This document shows, piece after piece, positions 43,421 through 52,364 of a stretch of DNA of 64,000 nucleotides. The notes beneath the pieces were generated by a model. That model saw only the letters and a list, made by a program, of their open reading frames with translations, was not told the origin of the DNA and made no database searches. The position numbers and the translations under genes are program-made. Location: NCBI GenBank assembly GCA_035531755.1, contig DATKSK010000003.1, forward strand, positions 1 to 64,000. The letters run 5' to 3'. The DNA comes from Acidimicrobiales bacterium (lineage in GTDB: Bacteria > Actinomycetota > Acidimicrobiia > Acidimicrobiales > UBA8190). Positions within the stretch are counted from its first letter, which is position 1. Every line of letters begins with the position of its first letter.

Positions 43421-45705
43421 GGGTCCGCCGCCGCCGGTTCGCGCTGGCGCTGCGCTCGGCCGACACGCCGCGCCGCCCCCCGCGCCCCCCCCGCCCGCAG
43501 CGCGTGGGCGGGGGCCGGCTGCGCCACCCGCTGCGCGGCGCGCGCCTGTACCCCAAGCCGAAGGCCCCCCGCCCGGCGCGGTCGCACGAGCCCCGGGGGC
43601 CGCGCATGCGCCCGCGCCGCTCGGTCGTCGACCGCGTCATGTCGGTGAGCGAGCCGTCGGCGCCGCGCCCCGTGATCCGGCTGCGCGTGCTGGGCGTGGC
43701 CGCACTGGCGCTGTTCTCGCTCATGTTCATCCGCCTGTGGTACCTGCAGGTGCTCGACAAGTCGGCGTACACCCAGACGGTGGTGGCCAACCAGGTGCGG
43801 CCCGTCGAGGTGCCCGCGCCGCGGGGGCTCATCCTCGACCGCACCGACAACATCATGGTGAGCGACCAGGTGACGCGCGACATCACGCTGTCGCGGGTGG
43901 CGGCCCAGCAGCACCCCGAGGTGGTCGGCCAGCTCGCCGCGCTCCTCGGCATCCCCGTGGCCCAGATCCAGGCCGACCTGGCCAACGTCCAGTACAGCCT
44001 GTACAAGCCGGTGCCCATCCTGGAGAACGCGCCCCTCGCCGACGTCCTCTACATCGGGGAGCACGCCTCCGCCTTCCCCGGCGTGTCGACGGTCGCCGAC
44101 ACCAACCGGACCTACCCCATGGGCCAGACCGGGGTGCAGATGCTCGGCTACGTCGGCCAGATCTCGAGCTCGCAGCTGCAGGCGCACCAGTCCGACGGCT
44201 ACCAGCTCGGCGACCTCTACGGCCAGAGCGGGCTCGAGGGCCAGTACCAGGCCGAGCTGCGGGGGCACCCCGGTGTCGACAGGGTCGAGGTCGACGCCCA
44301 CGGCCAGGTCGTGGGGAGCCTCGGCGAGACGCCGCCGAAGTCGGGCGCCGACCTCGTGACCAACGTCGACGCCGGCCTCCAGCAGACGCTGCAGCAGGCA
44401 CTCGACGCCGAGATCGCCACGTTCCACGGCGCCTCCAAGGGTGGCGCGGCGGTGGCCCTCGACCCCCAGACGGGCGCCGTGCTGGCGCTCGTGTCGTCGC
44501 CGACCTACGACCCCACGTGGTGGACCAACGGCATCTCCACCACGCACTACGACCAGCTGCGGTCGTCGGGCGCCCTCAACAACAACGCCATCGCCGGCCT
44601 GTACACGCCGGGGTCGACGTTCAAGCTCGCCACCGCCACGGCCGCCCTGCAGACGGGCCTGATCTCGCCGGGCACCGTGATCAACGACACCGGCTCGTAC
44701 ACCATCCCGGGGTGCCAGACCGGGGGGTCGGGCTGCGCCGTGTACCACGACAACGAGGGCGAGGTGGGGGGCCGCATCAACGTGTCCCAGGCCCTCACCG
44801 TGTCGAGCGACATCTTCTTCTACAACCTCGGCGTCAATTTCTGGGACGCGTACAAGGCGAACGGGCGCTACGGCCCGACGCCGATCCAGGACGCCGCCAC
44901 CCAGCTCGGCTACGGGATCGTGACCGGCATCGACCTGCCCGGCGAGACCGACCTCGGGCGGGTGGACTCGCCGGCGGTGGTGGCCCGCGAGCACGCCCAG
45001 TACCCGAAGGCCTACCCCAACGGCGGGTGGTTCACGGGGAACAACCTCGAGCTCGCCTTCGGCCAGGGCGGCACCGTGATCACCCCGCTCCAGCAGGCGG
45101 TGGCGTTCGCCACCTTCGCCAACGGTGGGACCCGCTACGTGCCGCAGGTCGCCGCCGGGTTCGTCGACGCCCACGGCAGGGTGCTCCGGACCATCTCCCC
45201 CAAGGTCGCCGGGCACGTCGACTACTCGCCCGCCAACTACCAGGCCATGCTGTCGGGGTTCGAAGGCGTCGTCCAGAACCCCAAGGGCACCGCCGCCCCG
45301 GCGTTCGCCGGCTTCCCCCTGTCGACCTTCCCTCTGGCGGGCAAGACCGGCACCGCCACGACCAACGAGCAGCAGCCCAACTCGTGGTTCGTCGGGTGGG
45401 GGCCCCTGCCGCACCCCCGGTACCTCATCGCCGTCGTGGTCCAGGGCGGTGGGTACGGGTCCCTGGCCGCCGCCCCGGTGGCGCGCCAGGGCTTCGACTA
45501 CCTCGTGGCCCACCCCGAGGCCCCGGCCAGCCTGGCGCCGCCGGCGCCGGCCACACCATCGGCCCCGGCCCCGCCCACCCCGGCCCAGCCGGGCTCGGCG
45601 GCCGGCGCCACCGGGGCGGGCGGCACCACCACGACGGTGGCCACCTCCACGACGGCGGGGGCCCTTCCCCCGCAGCGGCGCCGGGCCCCGCGGGGAGGGC
45701 TCTAG
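43417..45705 (+). CDS. mrdA: penicillin-binding protein 2 (elongasome transpeptidase)
   Basis: A 762-residue class B PBP. The cytoplasmic N-terminus is long (about 88 residues) and very Arg/Pro-rich. One transmembrane helix (89-110) follows, then the dimerisation domain (PAPRGLILDRTDNIM) and the transpeptidase with Ser400-Thr-Phe-Lys403, Ser463-Ser-Asp465 and Lys643-Thr-Gly645. The last 75 residues are a Pro/Ala/Thr tail. It cross-links lateral wall peptidoglycan with MreBCD. No rodA follows, which is unusual because rodA often sits next to mrdA. Confidence 0.95.
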   Translation: MRVRRRRFALALRSADTPRRPPRPPRPQRVGGGRLRHPLRGARLYPKPKAPRPARSHEPRGPRMRPRRSVVDRVMSVSEPSAPRPVIRLRVLGVAALALFSLMFIRLWYLQVLDKSAYTQTVVANQVRPVEVPAPRGLILDRTDNIMVSDQVTRDITLSRVAAQQHPEVVGQLAALLGIPVAQIQADLANVQYSLYKPVPILENAPLADVLYIGEHASAFPGVSTVADTNRTYPMGQTGVQMLGYVGQISSSQLQAHQSDGYQLGDLYGQSGLEGQYQAELRGHPGVDRVEVDAHGQVVGSLGETPPKSGADLVTNVDAGLQQTLQQALDAEIATFHGASKGGAAVALDPQTGAVLALVSSPTYDPTWWTNGISTTHYDQLRSSGALNNNAIAGLYTPGSTFKLATATAALQTGLISPGTVINDTGSYTIPGCQTGGSGCAVYHDNEGEVGGRINVSQALTVSSDIFFYNLGVNFWDAYKANGRYGPTPIQDAATQLGYGIVTGIDLPGETDLGRVDSPAVVAREHAQYPKAYPNGGWFTGNNLELAFGQGGTVITPLQQAVAFATFANGGTRYVPQVAAGFVDAHGRVLRTISPKVAGHVDYSPANYQAMLSGFEGVVQNPKGTAAPAFAGFPLSTFPLAGKTGTATTNEQQPNSWFVGWGPLPHPRYLIAVVVQGGGYGSLAAAPVARQGFDYLVAHPEAPASLAPPAPATPSAPAPPTPAQPGSAAGATGAGGTTTTVATSTTAGALPPQRRRAPRGGL

Positions 45706-45708
45706 ACT
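45703..45708 (+). promoter_or_regulatory. -10 hexamer (TAGACT) for radical SAM-rne region
   Basis: TAGACT overlaps the mrdA stop codon (TAG 45703-45705) and ends 10 nt before the ATG at 45719. The same sequence and spacing occur ahead of tig. Confidence 0.45.
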
Positions 45709-45718
45709 CGGCGGGCAC

Positions 45719-47689
45719 ATGACCTCCCTGTGGCCACGGATCGAGTCTCTCCTGGCCCAGGTCACGAAGCCCGCCCGCTACATCGGCGGCGAGCTCGGGG
45801 CGCTCCGTCCCGTCCATGCACCCGGGCGCGTGGCCTGGCTGCTGCTGTATCCCGACACGTACGAGATCGGGCTGCCCAACCAGGGCCTGCAGATCCTCTA
45901 CGAGATCCTGAACGAGCGTGACGACGCCGTCGCGGAGCGCGCCTACGCCCCCTGGACCGACATGGAGGCCGCCATGCGGGCCGCCTCGGTCCCGCTGTTC
46001 TCGCTCGAGGGGAGCCTCCCGGCCTCGGCGTTCGACGTCCTGGCCTTCAACCTCTCGGCCGAGCTGACCTACACCAACGTGCTGAACCTGGTGGACCTGG
46101 CCGGCGTGCCCGTGCGCAGCGCCGACCGGGGCCCCACCGACCCCCTGGTGGTGGCGGGGGGCCACTGCGCCTTCAATCCCGAGCCCCTGGCCGACTTCGT
46201 CGACGCCTTCGTGCTGGGCGACGGCGAGGAGGCGGTGGGCGAGCTGACCGAGGTGATCGGGGCCTGGCAGGCCGCGGGGAGCAGGTCGCGCCCCGACCTG
46301 CTCGTGGCCCTGGCGGCGGTCCCGGGCGTCTACGTCCCCTCGTGCTACGAGCCGGTCTACGACGACGGGCGCCTGACCGGTGTCGTCCCGCGCCTCGCCG
46401 GCGTCCCGGCGCGCGTGGAGAAGCGGACGATCGCCGACCTCGGGCAGTGGCCCTACCCGAAGCAGCAGCTCGTGCCGCTGGTCGAGGTCGTCCACGACCG
46501 GCTCAACGTCGAGGTCTTCCGGGGCTGCACGCGGGGGTGCCGGTTCTGCCAGGCCGGCATGATCACCCGCCCGGTGCGCGAGCGCCCCGTGGAGCAGGTG
46601 GACCGGATGGTGCGCGAGGGGCTGGCCCGCACCGGGTACGACGAGGTGACGCTGACCTCGCTGTCGAGCGCCGACTTCTCCGGCATCGAAGGTGCGGTGT
46701 CCTCGGTGATCAACGACCCCGAGTGCTCGGGCCAGGTGTCGGTGAGCCTCCCGAGCCTGCGGGTGGACGCGTTCACCGTGGGCCTGGCGGCGGAGATCCA
46801 GAAGGTCAGGCGCACCGGGCTCACCTTCGCCCCCGAGGGCGGCACGTGGCGCATGCGCCAGGTGATCAACAAGCTCATCCGCGAGGAGGACCTCTACGCC
46901 GCCGTCGACGCCGCGTTCTCGCAGGGCTGGCAGCGCGTGAAGCTGTACTTCCTGATCGGCCTGCCGACCGAGACCGACGAGGACGTGCTCGGGATCGCCC
47001 GCCTGGCCCGGAACTGCGTGGAGATCGGCCGACGCCACCACCGCTCCGTCACCGTGACCGCCTCGGTCGGCGGATTCGTGCCGAAGCCGCACACCCCGTT
47101 CCAGTGGTTCGGGCAGAACACGATCGAGGAGCTCCGGCGCAAGGTGGGGCTGCTCAAGGACGAGGCCCGGGCCACGCGCGGGCTGACCCTGCGCTGGCAC
47201 GACCCCGAGGCCACCGCGGCCGAGGGCATCGTGAGCCGGGGGGACCGCCGCATGGGCGCGGTGGTGGAGCACGTGTGGCGGGCCGGCGGCACCTTCCAGG
47301 AGTGGTCCGAGCACTTCGACCTCGGCCTGTGGCGCGACGCCCTGGACGCCGCGGGCCTGGACCTCGCCGATGCCGTGTACCGCCACCGGGAGCAGGACGA
47401 GGTCCTGCCCTGGGACCACCTGTCGGCCGGCCTGCACCGGGACTTCCTGTGGCAGGACTTCCAGGAGGCGCTGGCCGAGCACGGCCTGGAGGACTGCCGC
47501 TGGACCCCCTGTTACGACTGCGGGGCCTGCACCGGCCTCGGCGTCGAGCACATGGTCGCCTCCGCCGTCCCCCCGGCGGGCGGCAGCCAGGGGACGGGCC
47601 AGGACCTGGCGACCGGGGGTGCGGTGCCCGTGCGGTTCCTCGACAAGGCGCCGATCGTCGCCGCGGTGGGCGGGGCGCGATCGGCATGA
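45719..47689 (+). CDS. B12-binding radical SAM protein (TIGR03960 family)
   Basis: A 656-residue protein with an N-terminal cobalamin-binding-like domain (YPDTYEIGLPNQGLQIL, VAGGHCAFNPEPLADFVDAF) and a radical SAM core whose cluster ligands are Cys270, Cys274 and Cys277 (FRGCTRGCRFCQAG). FAPEGGTWRMRQVINK and LYFLIGLPTETDEDV follow, and a second Cys-rich site TPCYDCGACTG is near the end. It belongs to the TIGR03960 family, usually encoded with a TIGR03936 partner and RNase E. The substrate is not established. It is coupled to the next gene by ATGA. Confidence 0.93.
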   Translation: MTSLWPRIESLLAQVTKPARYIGGELGALRPVHAPGRVAWLLLYPDTYEIGLPNQGLQILYEILNERDDAVAERAYAPWTDMEAAMRAASVPLFSLEGSLPASAFDVLAFNLSAELTYTNVLNLVDLAGVPVRSADRGPTDPLVVAGGHCAFNPEPLADFVDAFVLGDGEEAVGELTEVIGAWQAAGSRSRPDLLVALAAVPGVYVPSCYEPVYDDGRLTGVVPRLAGVPARVEKRTIADLGQWPYPKQQLVPLVEVVHDRLNVEVFRGCTRGCRFCQAGMITRPVRERPVEQVDRMVREGLARTGYDEVTLTSLSSADFSGIEGAVSSVINDPECSGQVSVSLPSLRVDAFTVGLAAEIQKVRRTGLTFAPEGGTWRMRQVINKLIREEDLYAAVDAAFSQGWQRVKLYFLIGLPTETDEDVLGIARLARNCVEIGRRHHRSVTVTASVGGFVPKPHTPFQWFGQNTIEELRRKVGLLKDEARATRGLTLRWHDPEATAAEGIVSRGDRRMGAVVEHVWRAGGTFQEWSEHFDLGLWRDALDAAGLDLADAVYRHREQDEVLPWDHLSAGLHRDFLWQDFQEALAEHGLEDCRWTPCYDCGACTGLGVEHMVASAVPPAGGSQGTGQDLATGGAVPVRFLDKAPIVAAVGGARSA

Positions 47690-48381
47690 AGGTGCGGGCG
47701 CGCTTCACCAAGGTCGGGCGGGTGCGCTGGACCAGCCATCGCGACGTGGCGCGCATGTGGGAGCGCGCCCTGCGCCGGGGCCGCGTTCCGGTGGCCTACA
47801 CCGCGGGGTTCTCGCCGCGCCCCCAGCTGAGCTTCGGCCTCGCCCTGCCCACCGGCTGCGAATCGGTGGCCGAGTACCTCGACATCTCGCTGGCCACGCC
47901 CGTCGACCCGGTCGACCTCGGCGCACTCGTCGGGCCACTGTTGCCCGACGGCGTCGACGTCGTCGCCGCGGGTGTCCTCGAGCACGGCGCCCCGTCGCTC
48001 CAGGAAATGGTGTCCTCGTGTACCTGGGAGATCGAGGTGCCGGGTGATCCCGACGACCTCGGTGCGGCCATCGAGCGCGTGCTCGGGGCCGCCTCCCTCC
48101 CCATCCGGCGCGAGCGAAAGGGGCGTGCCGTGGTCGACGACCTGCGCCCCTCGGTGCTGGCGCTGTCGTCAGCCGGCGCCGGTGCGACCGGGGCCCTGCT
48201 CCTCGCGGAGCTGGGCACCAGGCCACGCGGCGTCCGTCCCGCCGAGCTCGCCCAGGCGATGGGCATCGAGCTCGGCCTTGCCCGCAGAACCCGTCAACTG
48301 ATCGAGCGCGACGGCTCCCGCGGGGAGCCCCTCGTGGCGGACCACACCGGTGCCGCCTTCACCTGGGAGCGCGCCTCGTGA
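47686..48381 (+). CDS. TIGR03936/DUF2344 family protein
   Basis: A 231-residue protein starting MKVRARFTKVGRVRWTSHRD, with the diagnostic YTAGFSPRPQLSFGLALPTGCES. It is the DUF2344 partner of the TIGR03960 radical SAM protein; in some genomes the two are fused. Function is unknown, but the conserved link with rne suggests a role in RNA modification or processing. Overlaps the upstream gene by 4 nt; rne starts 25 bp later. Confidence 0.92.
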   Translation: MKVRARFTKVGRVRWTSHRDVARMWERALRRGRVPVAYTAGFSPRPQLSFGLALPTGCESVAEYLDISLATPVDPVDLGALVGPLLPDGVDVVAAGVLEHGAPSLQEMVSSCTWEIEVPGDPDDLGAAIERVLGAASLPIRRERKGRAVVDDLRPSVLALSSAGAGATGALLLAELGTRPRGVRPAELAQAMGIELGLARRTRQLIERDGSRGEPLVADHTGAAFTWERAS

Positions 48382-48405
48382 GCAGTACGAGAAGGGATCA
48401 TCCCC

Positions 48406-50367
48406 ATGTCCGATACGAGCGCCGGGCCGCCGGCGGCCGAGCCGACCGGCTCGCCGTCCGTGCCCGCATCCACCGACCCCGCGTCGAGCGACGCTGCGCC
48501 GCACGAGCCCCAGTCCAACGGCTCGGCATCGACCGGCTCGCCCACCGGCGACGCGCCCACCGGCGACGCGCCCTCGAGCGACTCGCCGTCACCACCGTCC
48601 TCCACCGGCGCATCCCGTAACCGCCGCCGGCGCAAGCCGGCCGGTGCCGCCGAGGACGCGGGCGGCAAGGCCGGGGCCGACGAGGACGCGGGCGGCGAGG
48701 CCGGGGCCGACGAGGACGCGGGCGGCGAGGCCGGGGCGGCGCCTGCCGACGTCGCCGCCGTCGGCGCCGTCGCGGGCGCGACCGCCACGATCGCCGAGGT
48801 CGTCCCCACCGCGGCGCCGTCGCCCCGGCTCGGCGACACGCGGCCGCCCCCGGCGCGCCCGAGGATCGGCGACACCCGTCCCGCCCGCGTCCCCGCCACC
48901 CCCGCACCGGCGGCCGCGGTGGCGCCTGCGAGCCCGGCGACCCGCGCGCCGCGCGGCGCCAAACGCCCGGCGCCGGCGTCGTCGGTGGTGGCGGCGCCGG
49001 CCCCGGGCGGTGGGGACGCCGACGACGACACCGGCGAGGGGTCGCCCGCCGGGGGCCGGTCGCGCCGCAAGAGCGGCCGGGAGCGCCGGGGCCGCCCGGT
49101 GGGCCGGTACCTGATGTGCGTGCACGTGCGGCCCCATGCCACCCAGATCGCCGTGCTGGAAGGGCGCACGCTGGTCGAGCACTACGTGTCGCGGATCTCC
49201 GACGACGCCACGCAGATCGACGGCAACATCTACCGGGGCCGTGTCCAGAACGTGCTGCCGGGCATGGAGGCGGCCTTCATCGACATCGGCACGCCCAAGA
49301 ACGCCGTGCTCTACCGGGGTGACGTCCGCTACGACCGCGACGACATCGAGACGGCTCAGAAATCCTCCCCGCGCATCGAGGAGATGCTCCGGCCCGGCCA
49401 GGTGATCCTGTGCCAGGTCACCAAGAACCCCATCGGCGCCAAGGGGGCCCGGCTCACCCAGGAGGTGTCGCTGCCGGGGCGCTTCGTCGTCATGGTGCCC
49501 AACTCCACGGCGTTCGGCATCTCCAAGCGCCTCGACGACAACGAGCGCAAGCGCCTGCGCCGCATCGTGGACGAGGTCCGGCCGCCCGGCCACGGCCTCA
49601 TCGTGCGCACGGCGGCCGAAGGGGCCAGCCAGGAGGAGCTGCGCCACGACGTCGACCGGCTGGTGTCGCAGTGGGCCGTTATCGAGGCCGAGGCGGGCCG
49701 GTCGAGCGCGCCGGGCCTGCTGTATCGCGAGCCCGACTTGGCGGTGCGTATCGTGCGCGAGGAATTCAACCGCGAGTACCGCGGTGTCGTCATCGACGAC
49801 GAGGAGCTGTTCGCCCAGGTCCGCGACTACATCGGGCAGGTGAACCCCGAGCTCGCCGACCGGGTCGAGTACTACGACCCCCAGGCCGAGAACCTCCCGG
49901 TGTTCGAGCGGTTCCACGTCCACGAACAGCTGCACAAGGCGCTCGACCGCAAGGTGTGGCTGACGTCGGGCGGCTCGATCATCATCGAGCGCACCGAGGC
50001 CCTCACCGTCATCGACGTCAACACCGGCAAGAACGTGGGGACCTCGAACCTCGAGGAGACCGTCTACCGCAACAACCTCGAGGCCGCCGAGGAGATCGCC
50101 CGCCAGCTGCGCCTGCGGGACATCGGGGGGATCATCGTCATCGACTTCATCGACATGGAGATCCGGGAGAACCGGGACCGGGTGGCCGCCGCCCTGCGCT
50201 CGGCGCTGGCACGCGACAAGACCCGGACCCAGGTGTTCGACATCTCCGAACTGGGTCTCGTGGAGATGACCCGCAAGCGGGTCTCGGAGGGCCTGGTGGA
50301 GTCGCTCTCGAGCACCTGCACGATCTGCGGGGGCCGCGGGATCGTGCTCGACGACACGCTGCTGTAA
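48406..50367 (+). CDS. rne: ribonuclease E/G family
   Basis: A 653-residue RNase E/G. Residues 1-225 are a low-complexity Ala/Pro/Ser/Asp-rich arm that includes three copies of a 10-residue unit ([10 protein letters not shown]). The catalytic part begins with an S1 domain ([20 protein letters not shown]...[13 protein letters not shown]), then the 5'-sensor/RNase H region and DNase I-like catalytic site with VIDVNTGKN and IVIDFIDME. The Zn-link is CTICGGRG close to the C-terminus. It cleaves AU-rich single-stranded RNA in decay and rRNA/tRNA maturation. Confidence 0.95.
   Translation: MSDTSAGPPAAEPTGSPSVPASTDPASSDAAPHEPQSNGSASTGSPTGDAPTGDAPSSDSPSPPSSTGASRNRRRRKPAGAAEDAGGKAGADEDAGGEAGADEDAGGEAGAAPADVAAVGAVAGATATIAEVVPTAAPSPRLGDTRPPPARPRIGDTRPARVPATPAPAAAVAPASPATRAPRGAKRPAPASSVVAAPAPGGGDADDDTGEGSPAGGRSRRKSGRERRGRPVGRYLMCVHVRPHATQIAVLEGRTLVEHYVSRISDDATQIDGNIYRGRVQNVLPGMEAAFIDIGTPKNAVLYRGDVRYDRDDIETAQKSSPRIEEMLRPGQVILCQVTKNPIGAKGARLTQEVSLPGRFVVMVPNSTAFGISKRLDDNERKRLRRIVDEVRPPGHGLIVRTAAEGASQEELRHDVDRLVSQWAVIEAEAGRSSAPGLLYREPDLAVRIVREEFNREYRGVVIDDEELFAQVRDYIGQVNPELADRVEYYDPQAENLPVFERFHVHEQLHKALDRKVWLTSGGSIIIERTEALTVIDVNTGKNVGTSNLEETVYRNNLEAAEEIARQLRLRDIGGIIVIDFIDMEIRENRDRVAAALRSALARDKTRTQVFDISELGLVEMTRKRVSEGLVESLSSTCTICGGRGIVLDDTLL
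48651..48737. repeat. 30-bp in-frame tandem repeat in rne
   Basis: Three units beginning at 48651, 48681 and 48711 (CGAGGACGCGGGCGGCRAGG plus CCGGGGCCGA, the last incomplete) encode the acidic 10-residue repeats in the disordered N-terminal arm of RNase E. Only one base differs between the first two copies. Confidence 0.85.
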
Positions 50368-50370
50368 GCT
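50365..50370 (+). promoter_or_regulatory. -10 hexamer (TAAGCT) for rplU-rpmA
   Basis: TAAGCT includes the rne stop codon TAA and ends 9 nt before the rplU ATG; no Shine-Dalgarno is present between, so rplU may be leaderless when started here. Confidence 0.35.
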
Positions 50371-50379
50371 TGTCGGGCT

Positions 50380-50700
50380 ATGTACGCAGTGATCCAGAGC
50401 GGAGGCAAGCAGGAGCGCGTGGCCGAGGGCCAGCAGCTGCGCGTGGAGCTCCTGGGGGTGCCCGAGGGCAGCGAGGTCGAGCTGGCCCCGGTCCTGGTGG
50501 TCGACGAGGAGCGGGTGCTCGCCACCCCGGCCGAGCTGGCCGGGGCCGTCGTGGCCGCCCGGGTGGTGGGCCACGAGCTGGGCCCCAAGATCCGGGGCTT
50601 CACGTACCAGGCCAAGGCCCGCCGCCGGCGCCGGTGGGGGCACCGCCAGCAGTACGCCACGGTCGAGATCACGTCGATCACCGTCCCGACCGGCAGCTAG
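50380..50700 (+). CDS. rplU: 50S ribosomal protein L21
   Basis: L21, 106 residues, starting [20 protein letters not shown] and ending with the conserved [19 protein letters not shown]. It is a 23S rRNA-binding protein of the large subunit. It lies 12 bp after rne and 23 bp before rpmA, the widely conserved rne-rplU-rpmA order. Confidence 0.97.
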   Translation: MYAVIQSGGKQERVAEGQQLRVELLGVPEGSEVELAPVLVVDEERVLATPAELAGAVVAARVVGHELGPKIRGFTYQAKARRRRRWGHRQQYATVEITSITVPTGS

Positions 50701-50723
50701 ACCGCACCCAGGAGGAGATCCCC

Positions 50724-50978
50724 GTGTCGAAGACCAAAGGCGGCGGCTCCACCCGCAACGGCCGTGACTCGAAGTCCAAGCGCCTCGGCGTGAAGGCCTA
50801 CGACGGCATGACCGTCCCGGCCGGGGCCATCATCCTGCGCCAGCGCGGGACGAAGTTCCACCCCGGCGAGAACGTCGGGCGGGGCGGTGACGACACCTTG
50901 TTCGCGACCGCCGGAGGTGTCGTGAGCTTCGGCAGCCGCAAGGGCCGTCGCCTCGTGAGCGTTCGCGCCGAGTCCTGA
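50724..50978 (+). CDS. rpmA: 50S ribosomal protein L27
   Basis: L27, 84 residues, starting [20 protein letters not shown] and containing [20 protein letters not shown]. The glycine-rich N-terminus reaches the peptidyl-transferase centre. GTG start with AGGAGGAG (50710-50717) 6 nt upstream. Confidence 0.97.
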   Translation: MSKTKGGGSTRNGRDSKSKRLGVKAYDGMTVPAGAIILRQRGTKFHPGENVGRGGDDTLFATAGGVVSFGSRKGRRLVSVRAES

Positions 50979-51019
50979 GCCCTCGCCGCCCGGCACGCCG
51001 GGCCGGCAGGACTGCGCCG

Positions 51020-51025
51020 TAGGAT
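51020..51025 (+). promoter_or_regulatory. -10 hexamer (TAGGAT) for obgE-proB
   Basis: TAGGAT ends 7 nt before the GTG at 51033, implying a leaderless obgE-proB mRNA separate from rplU-rpmA. Confidence 0.45.
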
Positions 51026-51032
51026 CGGAGCC

Positions 51033-52364
51033 GTGCCCGGGTTCGTCGACGAGGCGCAAGTCCACGTGAAGGCCGGGGACGGCGGAGCGGGCGCGGTGTC
51101 GTTCCGCCGTGAGGCGCACGTGTCGCGGGGCGGCCCCGACGGGGGCGACGGCGGTCACGGCGGTGACGTGTGGCTGGTGGCGTCGCCCAACCAGGCATCG
51201 CTCCTCGGCTTTCGCGACCACCCCCACCGGCGTGCCACCAACGGCCAGCACGGGCAGGGCAAGCGGCGCCACGGGGCCCGCGGGCCCGCCCTCGACGTCG
51301 CCGTGCCCGTCGGCACCATGGTGCGTGCCCGCGACGGCACCGTCCTCGCCGACCTGGCGGCGGCGGGGGACCGGTGGCTGGCCGCCGAGGGCGGCCGGGG
51401 CGGCCGGGGCAACGCCCGTTTCCTCTCCAACCGGCGCCGGGCGCCGGCCTTCGCCGAGCAGGGCGAGGCCGGGGAGGAGCGCTGGCTCGATCTCGAGCTG
51501 AAGCTGCTCGCCGACGTCGCGCTGGTCGGCATGCCCAACTCGGGCAAGAGCACGCTCATCTCGCGGATCTCGGCGGCGAAGCCGAAGATCGCCGACTACC
51601 CGTTCACCACGCTCGAGCCGCATCTCGGCGTGGTGAGGATGGGACGACAGGGCGACGAGACCGAGTTCGTGGTGGCCGACATCCCCGGCCTGATCGAAGG
51701 CGCCGCCGAGGGGCGGGGCCTCGGGCACCGGTTCCTTCGCCACACCGAGCGTGCCCGTGTGCTCGTGGTGCTGCTCGACCTGGCGGCCTCCGACGGGCGC
51801 GCCCCGGAGGACCAGGAGCGCATCCTGCTCGAGGAGCTGGGCCGCTTCCGCCCGGAGCTGCTCGACCGGCCCCGCGTGGTCGTCGGCTCGAGGGCCGACG
51901 CCGCCCCCGGTGCCGTCGGCGGGCCGGCTCTCCGGGTCTCGGGGGTGACCGGCGCCGGGGTCCCGGAGCTGCTCGCCCTGCTCGCCGCCGCCGTCACCGA
52001 CGCCCGGGGGGCGGCGGCGGCACCCGACGGGTCCATCGTGATCCACCGGCCTGTCGCCGAGGGTGTCGAGGTCAGCCGCGCCGACGACGGGTCCTTCGTC
52101 GTGCAGGGCCGCGCCGCGCTGCGCGCCGTCGCCCTGTCGGATCTGACCGACGACGGCGCCGTCGACTACGTCCAGCACCGCCTGCGCCGGCTCGGAGTGG
52201 AGCGCGCCCTCGTGCGCGCCGGCGTGCGCGAGGGGGACGTCGTCCATCTCGGCGCCCTCAGCTTCACGTACCAACGCGACGAAGGCGTCGACGCCGCCGT
52301 GGCCAAGCCCCCGCCCGCGCCCATCCGCCGATCCCGGCGACGCGACGGCGGAGACGAGCAGTGA
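51033..52364 (+). CDS. obgE: GTPase Obg/CgtA
   Basis: Obg, 443 residues. The N-terminal glycine-rich Obg fold (FVDEAQVHVKAGDGGAGAVS) is followed by the G domain with P-loop GMPNSGKSTLIS, switch region YPFTTLEPHLG, G3 DIPGLIEGAAEGRGLG and NKxD-equivalent degenerate GSRAD. The actinobacterial C-terminal OCT domain occupies about residues 330-425. It acts in 50S assembly and stress control. The G4 motif GSRAD instead of NKxD is atypical and could lower guanine specificity. Coupled to proB by GTGA. Confidence 0.95.
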   Translation: MPGFVDEAQVHVKAGDGGAGAVSFRREAHVSRGGPDGGDGGHGGDVWLVASPNQASLLGFRDHPHRRATNGQHGQGKRRHGARGPALDVAVPVGTMVRARDGTVLADLAAAGDRWLAAEGGRGGRGNARFLSNRRRAPAFAEQGEAGEERWLDLELKLLADVALVGMPNSGKSTLISRISAAKPKIADYPFTTLEPHLGVVRMGRQGDETEFVVADIPGLIEGAAEGRGLGHRFLRHTERARVLVVLLDLAASDGRAPEDQERILLEELGRFRPELLDRPRVVVGSRADAAPGAVGGPALRVSGVTGAGVPELLALLAAAVTDARGAAAAPDGSIVIHRPVAEGVEVSRADDGSFVVQGRAALRAVALSDLTDDGAVDYVQHRLRRLGVERALVRAGVREGDVVHLGALSFTYQRDEGVDAAVAKPPPAPIRRSRRRDGGDEQ

